From NCBI GenBank assembly GCA_013538715.1, contig JACAFH010000004.1, forward strand, positions 1-64,000: a stretch of DNA of 64,000 bases. Direction: 5' to 3'. Shown one piece after another: positions 36,407-45,965 of this stretch; positions within the stretch are counted from its first letter, which is position 1, and every line of letters starts with the position of its first letter. A program made the translations under genes and the position numbers. The notes beneath the pieces were generated by a model. The model was not told the origin of the DNA. It ran no database searches and worked only from the letters and a program-made list of their open reading frames with translations. This stretch comes from Candidatus Nitrosothermus koennekei (lineage in GTDB: Archaea > Thermoproteota > Nitrososphaeria > Nitrososphaerales > Nitrosocaldaceae).

Positions 36407-37102
36407 TTAATATATTTTCTTTTCTATACTTGCTTTAGTTATCTTATATACCCCTCTAACCCCATCCCATTCTATTCTTGCATCATCTATAACAATCATC
36501 TTCTTGAAATGTGGTGCATCTATTACAAAACTCTCTGCTTCTCCTCCTTCAAATGTTACATTAAATCCATATCTAATACTAAGTCTTATCAATTCATCTA
36601 CTGCATCCTTATCAATTAATCTTCCTAACCATTTATCGTCCAAACCATATGCTGCTACAGCATCTATTATGAATCTAAATCCCAAGTCAAGTAATTCATA
36701 CATGTATTCCTTCTGATCTCTCTTCCATAATGGTGCACCATACTCAAGCCCCAGTTTATTACAAATCACTCTAAACCTCTCATTTTGGAATCTACTTGCT
36801 ATACCTCCAGAGTATATCTTTTTTATACCTTCATCCCTTGCTATTTTTAAGATTTTAAAGAGAGCTAACATTTCTTGTTCGAGTGTATTTGCGTCTACTC
36901 TTTCTTCTATCAATGATAGGTTCATACATTTCGCCTGCATATTCACATATTCTATATTTGGATAATGAAATAGCATACTCTCAGCACTTTTTGGTATGAT
37001 TGTTAAAAGTAATACATCATACCCTTCCTTTAATGTATTATAGATAGTAAAATTACTATCCTTACCTCCAGAATATAATATACCAACTTTATCTAGTGGA
37101 AT
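36407..37102 (-). CDS. dph6: Diphthine-ammonia ligase Dph6, apparent ATT start
   Basis: 231 aa if started at the ATT (37100-37102). Catalyses the last step of diphthamide synthesis on elongation factor 2. The PP-loop ATP-binding motif SGGKDS lies about ten residues in, and VTFEGGEAESFVIDAPHF near the C terminus is diagnostic. The first ATG in frame (36976) is too far downstream and would remove the PP-loop. Upstream, the frame has no ATG, GTG or TTG before a TGA at 37109-37111, so initiation probably uses ATT (I-P-L-D-K-V-G). GAGAGTGAG just upstream could serve as the ribosome-binding site. Confidence 0.85.
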   Translation of the reverse strand: MPLDKVGILYSGGKDSNFTIYNTLKEGYDVLLLTIIPKSAESMLFHYPNIEYVNMQAKCMNLSLIEERVDANTLEQEMLALFKILKIARDEGIKKIYSGGIASRFQNERFRVICNKLGLEYGAPLWKRDQKEYMYELLDLGFRFIIDAVAAYGLDDKWLGRLIDKDAVDELIRLSIRYGFNVTFEGGEAESFVIDAPHFKKMIVIDDARIEWDGVRGVYKITKASIEKKIY

Positions 37103-37401
37103 ATAATCTCACTCTCTATCTCCTTATGTTCTTCTATTATAGCTACTCTAAATCTTGCTTTACCTTTATATCTACTTACTTTAAATCTAATTTGATTATC
37201 GACTATATCATTCCTTGCAATGTATAACCGTGTAGGCATTGAGATCCTCTTACCATTAGCCTCTATGAATTGAACCAACTCGCTAGAACCTAGCATATAA
37301 GCATTGATTTGTATCCCATCAAACTTACCTTTATAAAATATCTTAACTATACCACTTATACTCTCGTCTTCATCCTTTAATTCTATTGATAATGAACTCA
37401 T
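37093..37401 (-). CDS. Hypothetical small beta-rich protein
   Basis: 102 aa, unrecognised. Predicted mostly beta strands with charged loops; no membrane segment or cysteine. It overlaps the start of dph6 by ten bases, so the two are likely coupled, and dph6 may be translated by ribosomes finishing this gene. Function cannot be inferred. Confidence 0.6.
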   Translation of the reverse strand: MSSLSIELKDEDESISGIVKIFYKGKFDGIQINAYMLGSSELVQFIEANGKRISMPTRLYIARNDIVDNQIRFKVSRYKGKARFRVAIIEEHKEIESEIIFH

Positions 37402-37460
37402 CTATATTAATTACTCTCTACCTATATACTAAATATTCTTTTTCCCTTATGAATGGTTTG

Positions 37461-37622
37461 TTAACAGTTTATACACTGATTATTATCTTTATGGGTCTTA
37501 TAATGTTCTGCACAGAAATTCTTACCACAATCATAACAATGCCACTGACCTAAAGTGTAGCACGTAGAGCATACCGATATAGGTTTATTATAATCAAAAT
37601 CTGGCCTGTTTCTAACCCTCAT
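37461..37622 (-). CDS. Zinc-finger microprotein, 53 aa
   Basis: Reads MRVRNRPDFDYNKPISVCST and continues to a TAA. Eight potential zinc ligands occur in the order C-x2-C, H-C-x2-C, C-x2-H and a last C-x3-C group (CSTC, HCYDC, CAEH, CINC), a layout close to AN1 or B-box-like fingers. A plausible GGATAGTTC lies before the ATG. It sits on its own between the small beta-rich gene and purU. Such tiny zinc proteins are frequent in thaumarchaea; the function is unknown. Confidence 0.65.
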   Translation of the reverse strand: MRVRNRPDFDYNKPISVCSTCYTLGQWHCYDCGKNFCAEHYKTHKDNNQCINC

Positions 37623-37733
37623 GAACTATCCTCTACGATTATAAATGATGATATTTCTCTATTATTTACTATCATCATAAACTATTATCATGCCTCTATA
37701 TTTAAATATTGAGGTAATTAAAGTCTGTATGAT

Positions 37734-38576
37734 ATGAGTATAATTGCAGAGATTACAGTCATAGGCGAAGATAAGAAAGGTGTAGTTGCAAGTATAACAA
37801 ATTATATATTTAAAGAACAAGGTAACATAGAGAAGATAAATCAAAATGTTATAAGAGGATTATTTGGCATGCAATTAGAAGCATCTTTTAATAATACAAT
37901 TGATAAAGAGAAGTTAAAGAAGGGTTTGAAGAAACTAGCAAAAGAACTCGACATGGAGATCAAGATACATTTCGATGAACCAGATAGATTAAAGAATATG
38001 GCTGTATTTGTTAGCAAGGAACCACATTGTTTAGAGCTGATATTAGATACTTATGCTAAGGAAGATATTAAGGTTAATATACCATTGATAATTGGTACAG
38101 AGAAGACTCTTAAATGGCTTGCTGATAAATACTCTATACCCTTCTATTATATAGAACATAAGGATCAAACCATTGCTGAAAAGAAGATCCTAAAATTATT
38201 AGAGAGGTATAATATAGATTTTATAGTCCTTGCTAGGTATATGAGGATCTTAACTCCAAACTTTGTATGGAGATACCCTAATAGAATAATAAACATACAT
38301 CCATCGCTTTTACCAGCATTTCCAGGTGCCTTTGCATATAAACAAGCATATGAGAGGGGCGTGCAGATTATAGGATGTACAGCACATTTTGTTACAGAAG
38401 AACTTGATCAAGGACCTATAATATGGCAAGACGCATTTAGAATAATGCAGAATGATAAATTGGATGAGATAAAGAATAGAGGACAGAGATTGGAAGCAGA
38501 GACTTTATTAACAGCAATTAAATTATACATAACAAATAGGTTAAAGGTATATTGGGGTAAAGTATATATATCATAA
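37734..38576 (+). CDS. purU: Formyltetrahydrofolate deformylase
   Basis: 280 aa. An N-terminal ACT-like domain (AEITVIGEDKKGVVASITNY) precedes a formyltransferase-type catalytic domain with NIHPSLLPAF (Asn-x-His) and a downstream Asp in TEELDQGPI, giving the N-H-D catalytic set. It hydrolyses 10-formyl-THF to release formate, which can feed formate-dependent purine steps. It could instead act as a formyltransferase; the ACT domain favours PurU. No neighbour in an operon. Confidence 0.9.
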   Translation: MSIIAEITVIGEDKKGVVASITNYIFKEQGNIEKINQNVIRGLFGMQLEASFNNTIDKEKLKKGLKKLAKELDMEIKIHFDEPDRLKNMAVFVSKEPHCLELILDTYAKEDIKVNIPLIIGTEKTLKWLADKYSIPFYYIEHKDQTIAEKKILKLLERYNIDFIVLARYMRILTPNFVWRYPNRIINIHPSLLPAFPGAFAYKQAYERGVQIIGCTAHFVTEELDQGPIIWQDAFRIMQNDKLDEIKNRGQRLEAETLLTAIKLYITNRLKVYWGKVYIS

Positions 38577-39306
38577 TATTTAAACCGCTTTTGAGTATGA
38601 ATTACAAATAAAATCTTAATTATTAATTTTGTTATATATTAGAAACATCAAATTACTTGTTTTCTAGAATTGATATTATTAATAACTTTACAACAGTTGA
38701 TATATATGCTTTACTTGCTGCTGAAGAGAATGATAAAAGATATGATATTAATGAGATTGAAGTGTATATGATAATAACCTAGAAGAAGATTATCTACGAA
38801 ACGTATACAATTGTAAGTAATAGATTGTATTACTCTCAAAGTATATCCTATTTGTTATAAAGGTTGTCGTTTTTATACACTTAAAGATTAGACTGAACAT
38901 AAGTCATTTATACTTTGTAGATCTTCCATTATTATATAGAAATGGTTCTAGATTAGACTATAGTATTTGTTTGTTAATAGTATTGATATCAGAAGCAGGA
39001 AATTGATCTATTAAAAGATGTTAAAATTTGATTAGAGGTTTCGAGAAGAGCAAATAACGTAATTTTATTGATAGAAATAAGTGTATTTTTATGATTATTG
39101 CTATTTCACTCATTATATAATACATTCAAATCTGCTATGTCGAATTATTATAAAACTCACATTTAAATTATATTTCAAGCTTCTTTAAAGATGAATCTGA
39201 TTATATAATCTGTCAGTTTTGATGATAAATAGTGATTAGCGAAAACTGAATTATTCAACATAGTATTCAAACCAAAAAATAAATATAATAATATTTAATC
39301 TTACTT
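38577..39306. other. Intergenic stretch with no clear gene
   Basis: 730 AT-rich bases. One short open stretch (RIDIINNFTTVDIYALLAAE, about 38670-38780) could be a coding relic but matches nothing I know. No RNA gene or repeat found. Confidence 0.35.
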
Positions 39307-39969
39307 ATGTATATAGCAGAATTAAAGAGGGATGAAGTAAATAGAGATATTGCATTACTGCCTATAGGTTCTATTGAGCAACATGGAAGACATTTACCAT
39401 TAGCAACAGATGCAATCATAGCAGAGAAGATAGCAGAGAAGATAGCAGAGAAGATAGATTGTATAGTTCTTCCATGTATATATTATGGATTATCTCAAGA
39501 ACATAAACCATACTTTAACATAAGCATAAGAAATGATACTCTATCTGCATTAATATATGATATATATACATCTCTTAAGGAACAGAAGATAAGATTATTT
39601 ATAATAAATGGACATTTTGGCAATCATAGTTTATTAGAATCGTTACCAAAGATGGGATATGATATCTATGTATTATCATACTGGGATGTATTGGATGAGA
39701 GAATAGGGCATGCAGATAGAATTGAGACATCGTTGATGCTTGCTATAGCACCTCATTTAGTAGAAATGAGCAAGGCAAAGAGTGGACTAGCAAGGGTTGA
39801 TAATAGATTATTATCTACTCTTACACAACATGAAGGTTCTATAGCAAGGCTAACTGATGATGGTATAATTGGTGAACCTAATAAGGCAAGTATTGGCGAA
39901 GGCAAGAGATTACTTGAAGAAATAAGTAAAAAATTAGCAGATACGATCAAAATCTTAAATACATATTAA
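39307..39969 (+). CDS. Creatininase-family amidohydrolase
   Basis: 220 aa. The N-terminal motif LPIGSIEQHGRHLPLATDAI and the later IINGHFGNH supply the metal ligands of the creatininase fold. In archaea this family includes ArfB, the formamide hydrolase of riboflavin/F420 synthesis, and MftE-like peptidases. Which reaction applies here is not evident; F420 or riboflavin synthesis is reasonable for a thaumarchaeon. A short in-frame IAEKIAEKIAEKI repeat near residue 40 comes from a 12-bp DNA repeat. Confidence 0.75.
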   Translation: MYIAELKRDEVNRDIALLPIGSIEQHGRHLPLATDAIIAEKIAEKIAEKIDCIVLPCIYYGLSQEHKPYFNISIRNDTLSALIYDIYTSLKEQKIRLFIINGHFGNHSLLESLPKMGYDIYVLSYWDVLDERIGHADRIETSLMLAIAPHLVEMSKAKSGLARVDNRLLSTLTQHEGSIARLTDDGIIGEPNKASIGEGKRLLEEISKKLADTIKILNTY

Positions 39970-39973
39970 AAAA

Positions 39974-41509
39974 TTATACGGTATATTCTCTAAGACCTGA
40001 TTTAGTATCTGATACTCGTTTCAACATTACTTTATTTATTCCCTCTATCATCGCTTGTACACTTGCTATAACTATATCTTCGCCAGCAGCACGTGCAGAT
40101 GCTATATGACCATACTTATCCTCTACTTTAATACTAACCTCAGCCAATGCATCTGAACCTCCAGTTATAGCCTCTAACCTAAACTCTTTTAGTTTAATAC
40201 TCATAGTCTCACTAGTCACTTTTTGTATAGCCTTTAATGCAGCATCCACTGGTCCAACACCAGTCTCTGCAGTTATAAACTCTTTGCCATCAAATACTAA
40301 CCTTACAGATGCTGTAGGTACTACGTTTATTCCAGTAGTTACTACAAAGTCATTGAGTTTGATCTTTCCTTCTATACTGCTTTTATGCATAACCTCTGTT
40401 GCTATAGTTAATAGATCCGCATCTGTTATCTTCTTACCTTTATCAGCAAGCTCCTTTATTCTATTTACAATAATCTTAGTTTCTTCTCTACTAGGCTTCA
40501 AATTATACTCTTCTAGCATTGCTGCTATTCCATGAGCCCCTGCATGTTTCCCTGCCTCAAGCCATCTCTTTCTTCCAACCATTTCTGGATCTATAGGCTC
40601 ATATGTTAATGGGTTAGATAATATTCCATGGGTATGTATACCAGATTCATGCCCAAATGCATTCTCTCCAATTATAGCCTTATTAGGTTGAACTATTATC
40701 CCAGTTAAACTAGAGACTAATCTAGATGTTTCATAAAGCAATCTAGTATTTATTCTAGTCTTTTTACCATATAAACAGTGTAAAGCCATAACAAATTCTT
40801 CTAATGATGCATTTCCTGCTCTCTCACCTATTCCGTTTATTGTCAAGTGTGCACAACTAGCACCAGCCTCTATTGCTGCTATAGAATTTGCTACTGCTAA
40901 ACCAAAATCATCATGACAATGTATACTTAAAGGAACGTTTATTGTCTTTAATTCACTTATAAGATCATAAATATATTTTGGCGTAGCATAACCTACTGTA
41001 TCTGGCACATCCAATCTATCAGCACCAGCCTCTACTACTGCTTTATATACTTGCTTAAGATATTCCCTCTCGCTTCTTGTAGCATCTTCCGCTGAGAATT
41101 CTACTTTTAAACCATATGATTTTGCGTACTCTGTAGCCTCTACAGCCTTTCTTAGTGCCTCTTCTCTACTTATCTTTAATTTGTATTTGAGATGTATATC
41201 CGACGTTGCTATGAATATATGAACATAATTGAGATTGCATGATACTGCAGCATCTATATCACTTCTCTCACATCTAGCAAGGCCAGATATTTCACAATTC
41301 AACCCTTCTCTCGTTATTGCTTTGATAGCATCTTGTTCACCCTTTGATATAATTGGAAATCCTGCTTCTATTACATCAACACCAAGTCTAGCTAACTCTT
41401 TTGCTATCAACAACTTATCATCTGGTGTAAGAGTTACACCAGGGGTCTGTTCTCCATCCCTAAGTGTAGTATCATATATCCTTACATACTCATTACTCAC
41501 TCTTAACAC
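39974..41509 (-). CDS. leuA: 2-Isopropylmalate synthase
   Basis: 511 aa. Condenses acetyl-CoA with 2-oxoisovalerate in leucine synthesis. The TIM barrel starts YDTTLRDGEQTPGVTLTPDD and carries the metal motif IHCHDDFGLAVANS. A C-terminal regulatory domain of about 120 residues is present, as in leucine-regulated LeuA; citramalate synthase (CimA) is the alternative for this family. The start overlaps ilvN by 17 bases, making an ilvB-ilvN-leuA operon. Confidence 0.9.
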   Translation of the reverse strand: MLRVSNEYVRIYDTTLRDGEQTPGVTLTPDDKLLIAKELARLGVDVIEAGFPIISKGEQDAIKAITREGLNCEISGLARCERSDIDAAVSCNLNYVHIFIATSDIHLKYKLKISREEALRKAVEATEYAKSYGLKVEFSAEDATRSEREYLKQVYKAVVEAGADRLDVPDTVGYATPKYIYDLISELKTINVPLSIHCHDDFGLAVANSIAAIEAGASCAHLTINGIGERAGNASLEEFVMALHCLYGKKTRINTRLLYETSRLVSSLTGIIVQPNKAIIGENAFGHESGIHTHGILSNPLTYEPIDPEMVGRKRWLEAGKHAGAHGIAAMLEEYNLKPSREETKIIVNRIKELADKGKKITDADLLTIATEVMHKSSIEGKIKLNDFVVTTGINVVPTASVRLVFDGKEFITAETGVGPVDAALKAIQKVTSETMSIKLKEFRLEAITGGSDALAEVSIKVEDKYGHIASARAAGEDIVIASVQAMIEGINKVMLKRVSDTKSGLREYTV

Positions 41510-41981
41510 CTCTTGCTAATGCTGTAATACCTGTCCTAGCCATCTCTACTATATTATACTCTTTTATCAAACCTATAAATGCATCTATCTTATCCTTTGT
41601 TCCTGTAATCTCTATCATAATAGAATTCTTGCTTATATCTATTATCTTACCCCTAAATATGTTTGTCAAATTTATTATCTCAGTTCTTTCCTCTCGCCCC
41701 TTTATCTTAACTTTGATCAAAGCCAATTCTCTATATACTGTATTATTTATATCAAGTCTTGTGATCTCAACTATATCAATAAGTTTACCCATCTGTTTAA
41801 CCAATTGATTTATCATATGCTCATCTTGATCCATAGTTATTGTTATTCTTGAGAGATCACTATGTTCAGTAGGTCCTACTGATAAACTATCGATATTAAA
41901 GTTCCTTGCCCTTATCATATTTGTTAATCTAAAGAGCACTCCTGGTTTATTCTCTACTAATGCAGATATTATGCTAAACAT
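41493..41981 (-). CDS. ilvN: Acetolactate synthase small (regulatory) subunit
   Basis: 162 aa. The N-terminal ACT domain begins FSIISALVENKPGVLFRLTN with RNFNIDSLSVGPTE, which binds the feedback inhibitor valine. The C-terminal part is of the usual archaeal type. It lies six bases after ilvB and overlaps leuA. Confidence 0.94.
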   Translation of the reverse strand: MFSIISALVENKPGVLFRLTNMIRARNFNIDSLSVGPTEHSDLSRITITMDQDEHMINQLVKQMGKLIDIVEITRLDINNTVYRELALIKVKIKGREERTEIINLTNIFRGKIIDISKNSIMIEITGTKDKIDAFIGLIKEYNIVEMARTGITALARGVKSE

Positions 41982-41987
41982 ACCACA

Positions 41988-43667
41988 TCAAGCTGATAGT
42001 ATCATATCATTCAATCCTGTACCTGGAGCTACAAATGGCAATACATTCTCTTCTGGATCTATTGGAATATTTATGACAGTTGTTAAATTACTCTTTAATG
42101 CAGTTCTTATACCATTCTCAATCTCTTGCATACTCTCTGCATTTATACCTTGTGCACCATATGCTTCTGCAAGTTTGACAAAATCTGGCATCTTCTTAAG
42201 ATCTATCCCAATCATCCTTCTAGAATAAAACATCCTCTGCCATTGTGCAACCATCCCTAGTGAAGCATTATTCATGAGGAATACTATTACTGGTAACTCT
42301 TCTAATACTGATACTGCTAATGAATTTTCTGTCATGTTAAAACTTCCATCGCCAGCAACATCAACTACCGGAACATCGGGTTTTGCTGCTTTCGCTCCTA
42401 TTGATGCGGGGAATCCAAATCCCATAGTTCCTAATCCTGTTGAGCTAAAGAATGTACCTGGTCGTATAACATCAAAATGTAATGATGCCCACATCTGACA
42501 TTGACCAACTTCAGTAGTTACTATACTCTCTGCTGGTAATACTTCTCTTAACTTCTTTAATGCCTTCTTTGCAGTAACATCTCGTGGGTAATCCTTAATA
42601 TAATCTTTATAATACTCTTTAACTTCTTTTACTCTCTTTAGCCATAATGTATTATCCTTTTTTATGACATTTGGAAGCATCTTTATAATAGCTCTTAATG
42701 ATGCTTTAACATCCCCAATTATTGGTATATCTACTTGCTTGTTCTTCCCTATCTCTGCTGGATCTATATCTATATGTATTATCTTCATACCTTTACCAAA
42801 CTCATCAAATCTTCCTACTGACCTATCAGAGAATCTAGAACCTATAGCAAGTAATACATCTGCTTCTGTTATCAATTTGTTTGCTTCAGCATGACCGTGC
42901 ATACCTATTGGTCCTAAAGCCAATGGATGCATCTCTGGAAATGCCCCTTTGCCTTTGAATGTAGTAGCAACTGGTATCATAAGCATCTCAGCCAATATTT
43001 GCAATTCATGAAAAGCGCCAGAGATATTTACACCACCACCAGCCATTATTATCGGTCTCTCAGCATTTAATAATAACTCGATAGCATTCTTAACCTGATC
43101 AAGATCTGGATCTATTAAGGGTTTGTAACCTCTTATCTTTACTAACTCAGGGAATTCTACATCTGCTATCTCTTGCTGTACGTCCTTTGGGAGATCTATT
43201 AAAACAGGAGCTGGCCTACCACTCTCTGCTAGATAAAATGCCTTCTTTACAGTCTCTGGTATCTCTTTTGCAGAGTATGGTTGGAAGCAGTATTTTGTTA
43301 TAGATGTGCATATACCAATTATATCACATTCTTGAAAAGCATCTTTCCCTATCATAGCTCTTGGAACTTGTCCTGTAACTGCAACTATTGGACTGGAATC
43401 CATATAGGCAGTTCCTATACCGGTTACTAGATTTGTTGCACCAGGCCCAGAGGTTGCAAAACATACACCTGCTTTACCTTTTACTCTCGCATAACCATCT
43501 GCCATATGTGCAGCGGATTGTTCATGTCTAACTAGTATATGACGTATATTGCTAGAGTATAATTCATCATACAAAGGAAGGTTTGCTCCTCCAGGCATAC
43601 CAAATACTATATTAACCCCTTCTGCTTCTAAGGATTTGATAAATGCTTTAGCTCCCGATAACTCCAT
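41988..43667 (-). CDS. ilvB: Acetolactate synthase catalytic subunit
   Basis: 559 aa. ThDP enzyme that makes acetolactate or acetohydroxybutyrate for branched-chain amino acids. The N-terminal FGMPGGANLPLYDEL, the catalytic-Glu segment RHEQSAAHMADGYAR and the ThDP motif GDGSFNMTENS are intact, and length is normal. First gene of the operon; an 80-base gap separates it from a divergent zinc-finger gene. Confidence 0.95.
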   Translation of the reverse strand: MELSGAKAFIKSLEAEGVNIVFGMPGGANLPLYDELYSSNIRHILVRHEQSAAHMADGYARVKGKAGVCFATSGPGATNLVTGIGTAYMDSSPIVAVTGQVPRAMIGKDAFQECDIIGICTSITKYCFQPYSAKEIPETVKKAFYLAESGRPAPVLIDLPKDVQQEIADVEFPELVKIRGYKPLIDPDLDQVKNAIELLLNAERPIIMAGGGVNISGAFHELQILAEMLMIPVATTFKGKGAFPEMHPLALGPIGMHGHAEANKLITEADVLLAIGSRFSDRSVGRFDEFGKGMKIIHIDIDPAEIGKNKQVDIPIIGDVKASLRAIIKMLPNVIKKDNTLWLKRVKEVKEYYKDYIKDYPRDVTAKKALKKLREVLPAESIVTTEVGQCQMWASLHFDVIRPGTFFSSTGLGTMGFGFPASIGAKAAKPDVPVVDVAGDGSFNMTENSLAVSVLEELPVIVFLMNNASLGMVAQWQRMFYSRRMIGIDLKKMPDFVKLAEAYGAQGINAESMQEIENGIRTALKSNLTTVINIPIDPEENVLPFVAPGTGLNDMILSA

Positions 43668-43745
43668 TTATATAGCACCCTCTAAATTATACATATAGAG
43701 TCAATATCCAAAATAATTATAAATATTTTACTCTCATCCTCTTTC

Positions 43746-43940
43746 ATGCTTAAAAGACATAGATGCGAGATATGCAATAAAAGATTTAAAGTGATAGAAG
43801 AGCTAATGCAGCATATACAAGTCATACATGGAAGTGAGAGTAAATATACATGCTTTGAATGCAATAAAGAGTTTGAGAATGGAGAAGAGTTAAGATCACA
43901 TGCTAGAATGTATCATACATACAAACGATCACTTGACTAA
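43746..43940 (+). CDS. Two-finger C2H2 microprotein
   Basis: 64 aa and essentially only two classical C2H2 zinc fingers: CEICNKRFKVIEELMQHIQVIH and CFECNKEF...HARMYH. Both have all four zinc ligands. Such fingers are rare in archaea outside the thaumarchaeal and related lineages and may bind DNA, RNA or protein. The gene is divergent to ilvB and its last 12 bases overlap the 3' end of convergent ilvE. Confidence 0.8.
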   Translation: MLKRHRCEICNKRFKVIEELMQHIQVIHGSESKYTCFECNKEFENGEELRSHARMYHTYKRSLD

Positions 43941-44840
43941 CGTAAGCCATTTAGCAAATCTCTCTTCTTTACCTCTAGTAATATCATCATACACACTCTT
44001 CAATTTTGATGTTATCTCTCCTATTGCGCCATCTCCTATAACTCTATTATCTATCTCTATAACAGGTTTTACACCTGCTGCTGTTCCAGTTAAAAATACC
44101 TCTTCAGCAGAGTAGAGATCATCTCTTGTAATATTGGTTATCTCGTACTTTATACCTTTATATTCTGCTATATGAAGTATAGTATCTCTTGTAATACCTT
44201 CTAAAGCACCTGCAGTAGTAGGAGGTGTCTTTAATTTGTTATTACTAACAATAAACACATTCTCAGCGCTAGACTCTGCTACCATCCCATCTATATTAAG
44301 CATGATTGCTTCATCATACCCATTCTTTATTGCTTCCATTCTTGCCAAGGCTGAGTTTGCATAATTTGCTGTAGCCTTTGCTTGCACTGGCATTGTTCTA
44401 GGATCTATCCTTCTCCATGAAGAGATCATGCATTTTATACCCTTCTTATCTTCACCTATATATTCTGACCAATTCCATACAGCTATAGCAAGATCAATAT
44501 TATTCTTTAATGGATTAACACCCATCAATCCATATGCTGTAAATGCTATAGGTCGTATGTAACAATTTGGCATAGCATTAGCCTTAACAGTCTCTTGAAC
44601 AGCATCTATAACCTCATCATAACCATATGGTATGTTTATCATGTATATCTTTGCACTAGTATACAATCTCTTGATATGCTCATGTAACCTAAATATAGCA
44701 GTACCTTTCTCTGTCTCAAATGCTCTAATTCCTTCAAAGACACCAATTCCATAATGTAAACCATGTGTAAGTATGTGAATGTATGCATTATTCCAATCTA
44801 ATAATTTACCATTATACCATATTTTAGAACCTTTTAACAT
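43929..44840 (-). CDS. ilvE: Branched-chain amino acid aminotransferase
   Basis: 303 aa, fold type IV PLP enzyme. ALTHGLHYGIGVFEGIRAF-like start and the PLP lysine in MPVQAKATANYANS are clear; the family C-terminal EVFLTGTAAGVKPV follows. Final transamination for Leu, Ile and Val, matching the operon at 40-43.7 kb. Its tail overlaps the C2H2 gene on the other strand. Confidence 0.95.
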   Translation of the reverse strand: MLKGSKIWYNGKLLDWNNAYIHILTHGLHYGIGVFEGIRAFETEKGTAIFRLHEHIKRLYTSAKIYMINIPYGYDEVIDAVQETVKANAMPNCYIRPIAFTAYGLMGVNPLKNNIDLAIAVWNWSEYIGEDKKGIKCMISSWRRIDPRTMPVQAKATANYANSALARMEAIKNGYDEAIMLNIDGMVAESSAENVFIVSNNKLKTPPTTAGALEGITRDTILHIAEYKGIKYEITNITRDDLYSAEEVFLTGTAAGVKPVIEIDNRVIGDGAIGEITSKLKSVYDDITRGKEERFAKWLTLVK

Positions 44841-44873
44841 ATTTATAGCATCATAGAAGGGTAAAATAAACTA

Positions 44874-45569
44874 TTACTCTATTATAGTAATAGAAGCATA
44901 ACCTTCTCTAGTTGTTCTACTAACTGCATTATTATATTCTATAATTATCTTTGCATACTCCTCTAAAATACTCTTCATCTCCTCAATCGAGCTAGTAGCA
45001 TAAAAACCTGGACAGTTACCATCGAATTGGAATGTAGCATTGATTATAGGTCTATTGTTTTGTAAAGTTATCCACGATGTAAATGGATATAGTTTACAAC
45101 ACCCTGGTCGAGATGGATGTAATTTACAATATCCTTTCTCATTAAGAAATCTGCATTTTATAGGCTTTCCATCATCTATATTACTCTCACTCTCACTTCT
45201 CTTTAAAACAGGCATAGTTATCATTACTGATGGACCAAATGGTTCTTGCTCTTCCCATTCAGCAATCCTACATTCTTTTGATACTAACTCGTTTTTCTTT
45301 ATGTTTAGACACTTTGATATATTTACAATATCAACAATAGTTAATGGTAAGCGTGCTTGGTTCTTACAACAATTATGACACTCAGGCCATAAGCATTTCC
45401 ATAGTATGTAGAGATTATCTAACATTGGTATATGAAATATGACTCCGTTAACCTCAACCTGTATATCTTTTGCTTTTCTCTTACCTAATAATATACTCTC
45501 TACATTTTCATCTATCTTCCATCTTTCTTTTAGTTTAAGAAGAGATGCTTCTATCTTGTTATTAACCAT
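44874..45569 (-). CDS. YkgJ-family cysteine-cluster protein
   Basis: 231 aa. Cysteines are grouped as C-x4-C-x2-CC near the start and C-x6-C, then CC and C in the middle (CRFLNEKGYCKLHPSRPGCC), typical of the YkgJ/Fe-S or zinc-binding CxxCxxxxCC family. The biochemical role of YkgJ proteins is not known. The gene lies 33 bases from a divergent short gene, sharing a promoter region. Confidence 0.75.
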   Translation of the reverse strand: MVNNKIEASLLKLKERWKIDENVESILLGKRKAKDIQVEVNGVIFHIPMLDNLYILWKCLWPECHNCCKNQARLPLTIVDIVNISKCLNIKKNELVSKECRIAEWEEQEPFGPSVMITMPVLKRSESESNIDDGKPIKCRFLNEKGYCKLHPSRPGCCKLYPFTSWITLQNNRPIINATFQFDGNCPGFYATSSIEEMKSILEEYAKIIIEYNNAVSRTTREGYASITIIE

Positions 45570-45602
45570 AATTTTATATTATATTAGTGAGATTTAAGAG
45601 TA

Positions 45603-45932
45603 TTGATGTATAGAGTTAAGGGGAAATACGCATCTTCTACTGAAAATAGAAGGCTTGTATGGGAGGATATAATTTGGCCTTTAATATTAGATAATAATAG
45701 ACCTTATTTTACTATAGGAGAGTATCATTCTAAAAGAGATGACTATTTACAATCGCATGAAATAAATCCAAATAAGATAGCAGGAGGATTTGTATCATTG
45801 ATAGTTAAGGGGTTGATAATTAAGGATAAAGGAAGAGATGTATATACTATACATTATAGACTTATACCATATCTAAGGAAGAGAGTAGTATTAAGATATG
45901 GTCAAGCAGCAAGAGATATTTCAGTCAAGTAA
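45603..45932 (+). CDS. Small winged-helix-like protein, 109 aa
   Basis: Not named. The middle (IGEYHSKRDDYLQSHEINPN with KIAGGFVSLIVKGLI) looks like a helix-turn-helix followed by a wing, and the tail is basic. It might be a DNA-binding regulator. It is divergent to the YkgJ gene and precedes the tRNA-Gln by 41 bases on the same strand. Confidence 0.5.
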   Translation: MMYRVKGKYASSTENRRLVWEDIIWPLILDNNRPYFTIGEYHSKRDDYLQSHEINPNKIAGGFVSLIVKGLIIKDKGRDVYTIHYRLIPYLRKRVVLRYGQAARDISVK

Positions 45933-45965
45933 ACGTACAAATATCGATTAACTTAACTTATATCA

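Noticed and set aside
36407-36976. Dph6 starting at the ATG at 36976
   Set aside because: It would remove the PP-loop SGGKDS found in frame upstream; the family cannot work without it.
39420-39455. CRISPR-like short repeat in the creatininase gene
   Set aside because: It is a 12-bp in-frame microrepeat (IAEK), with no spacers.
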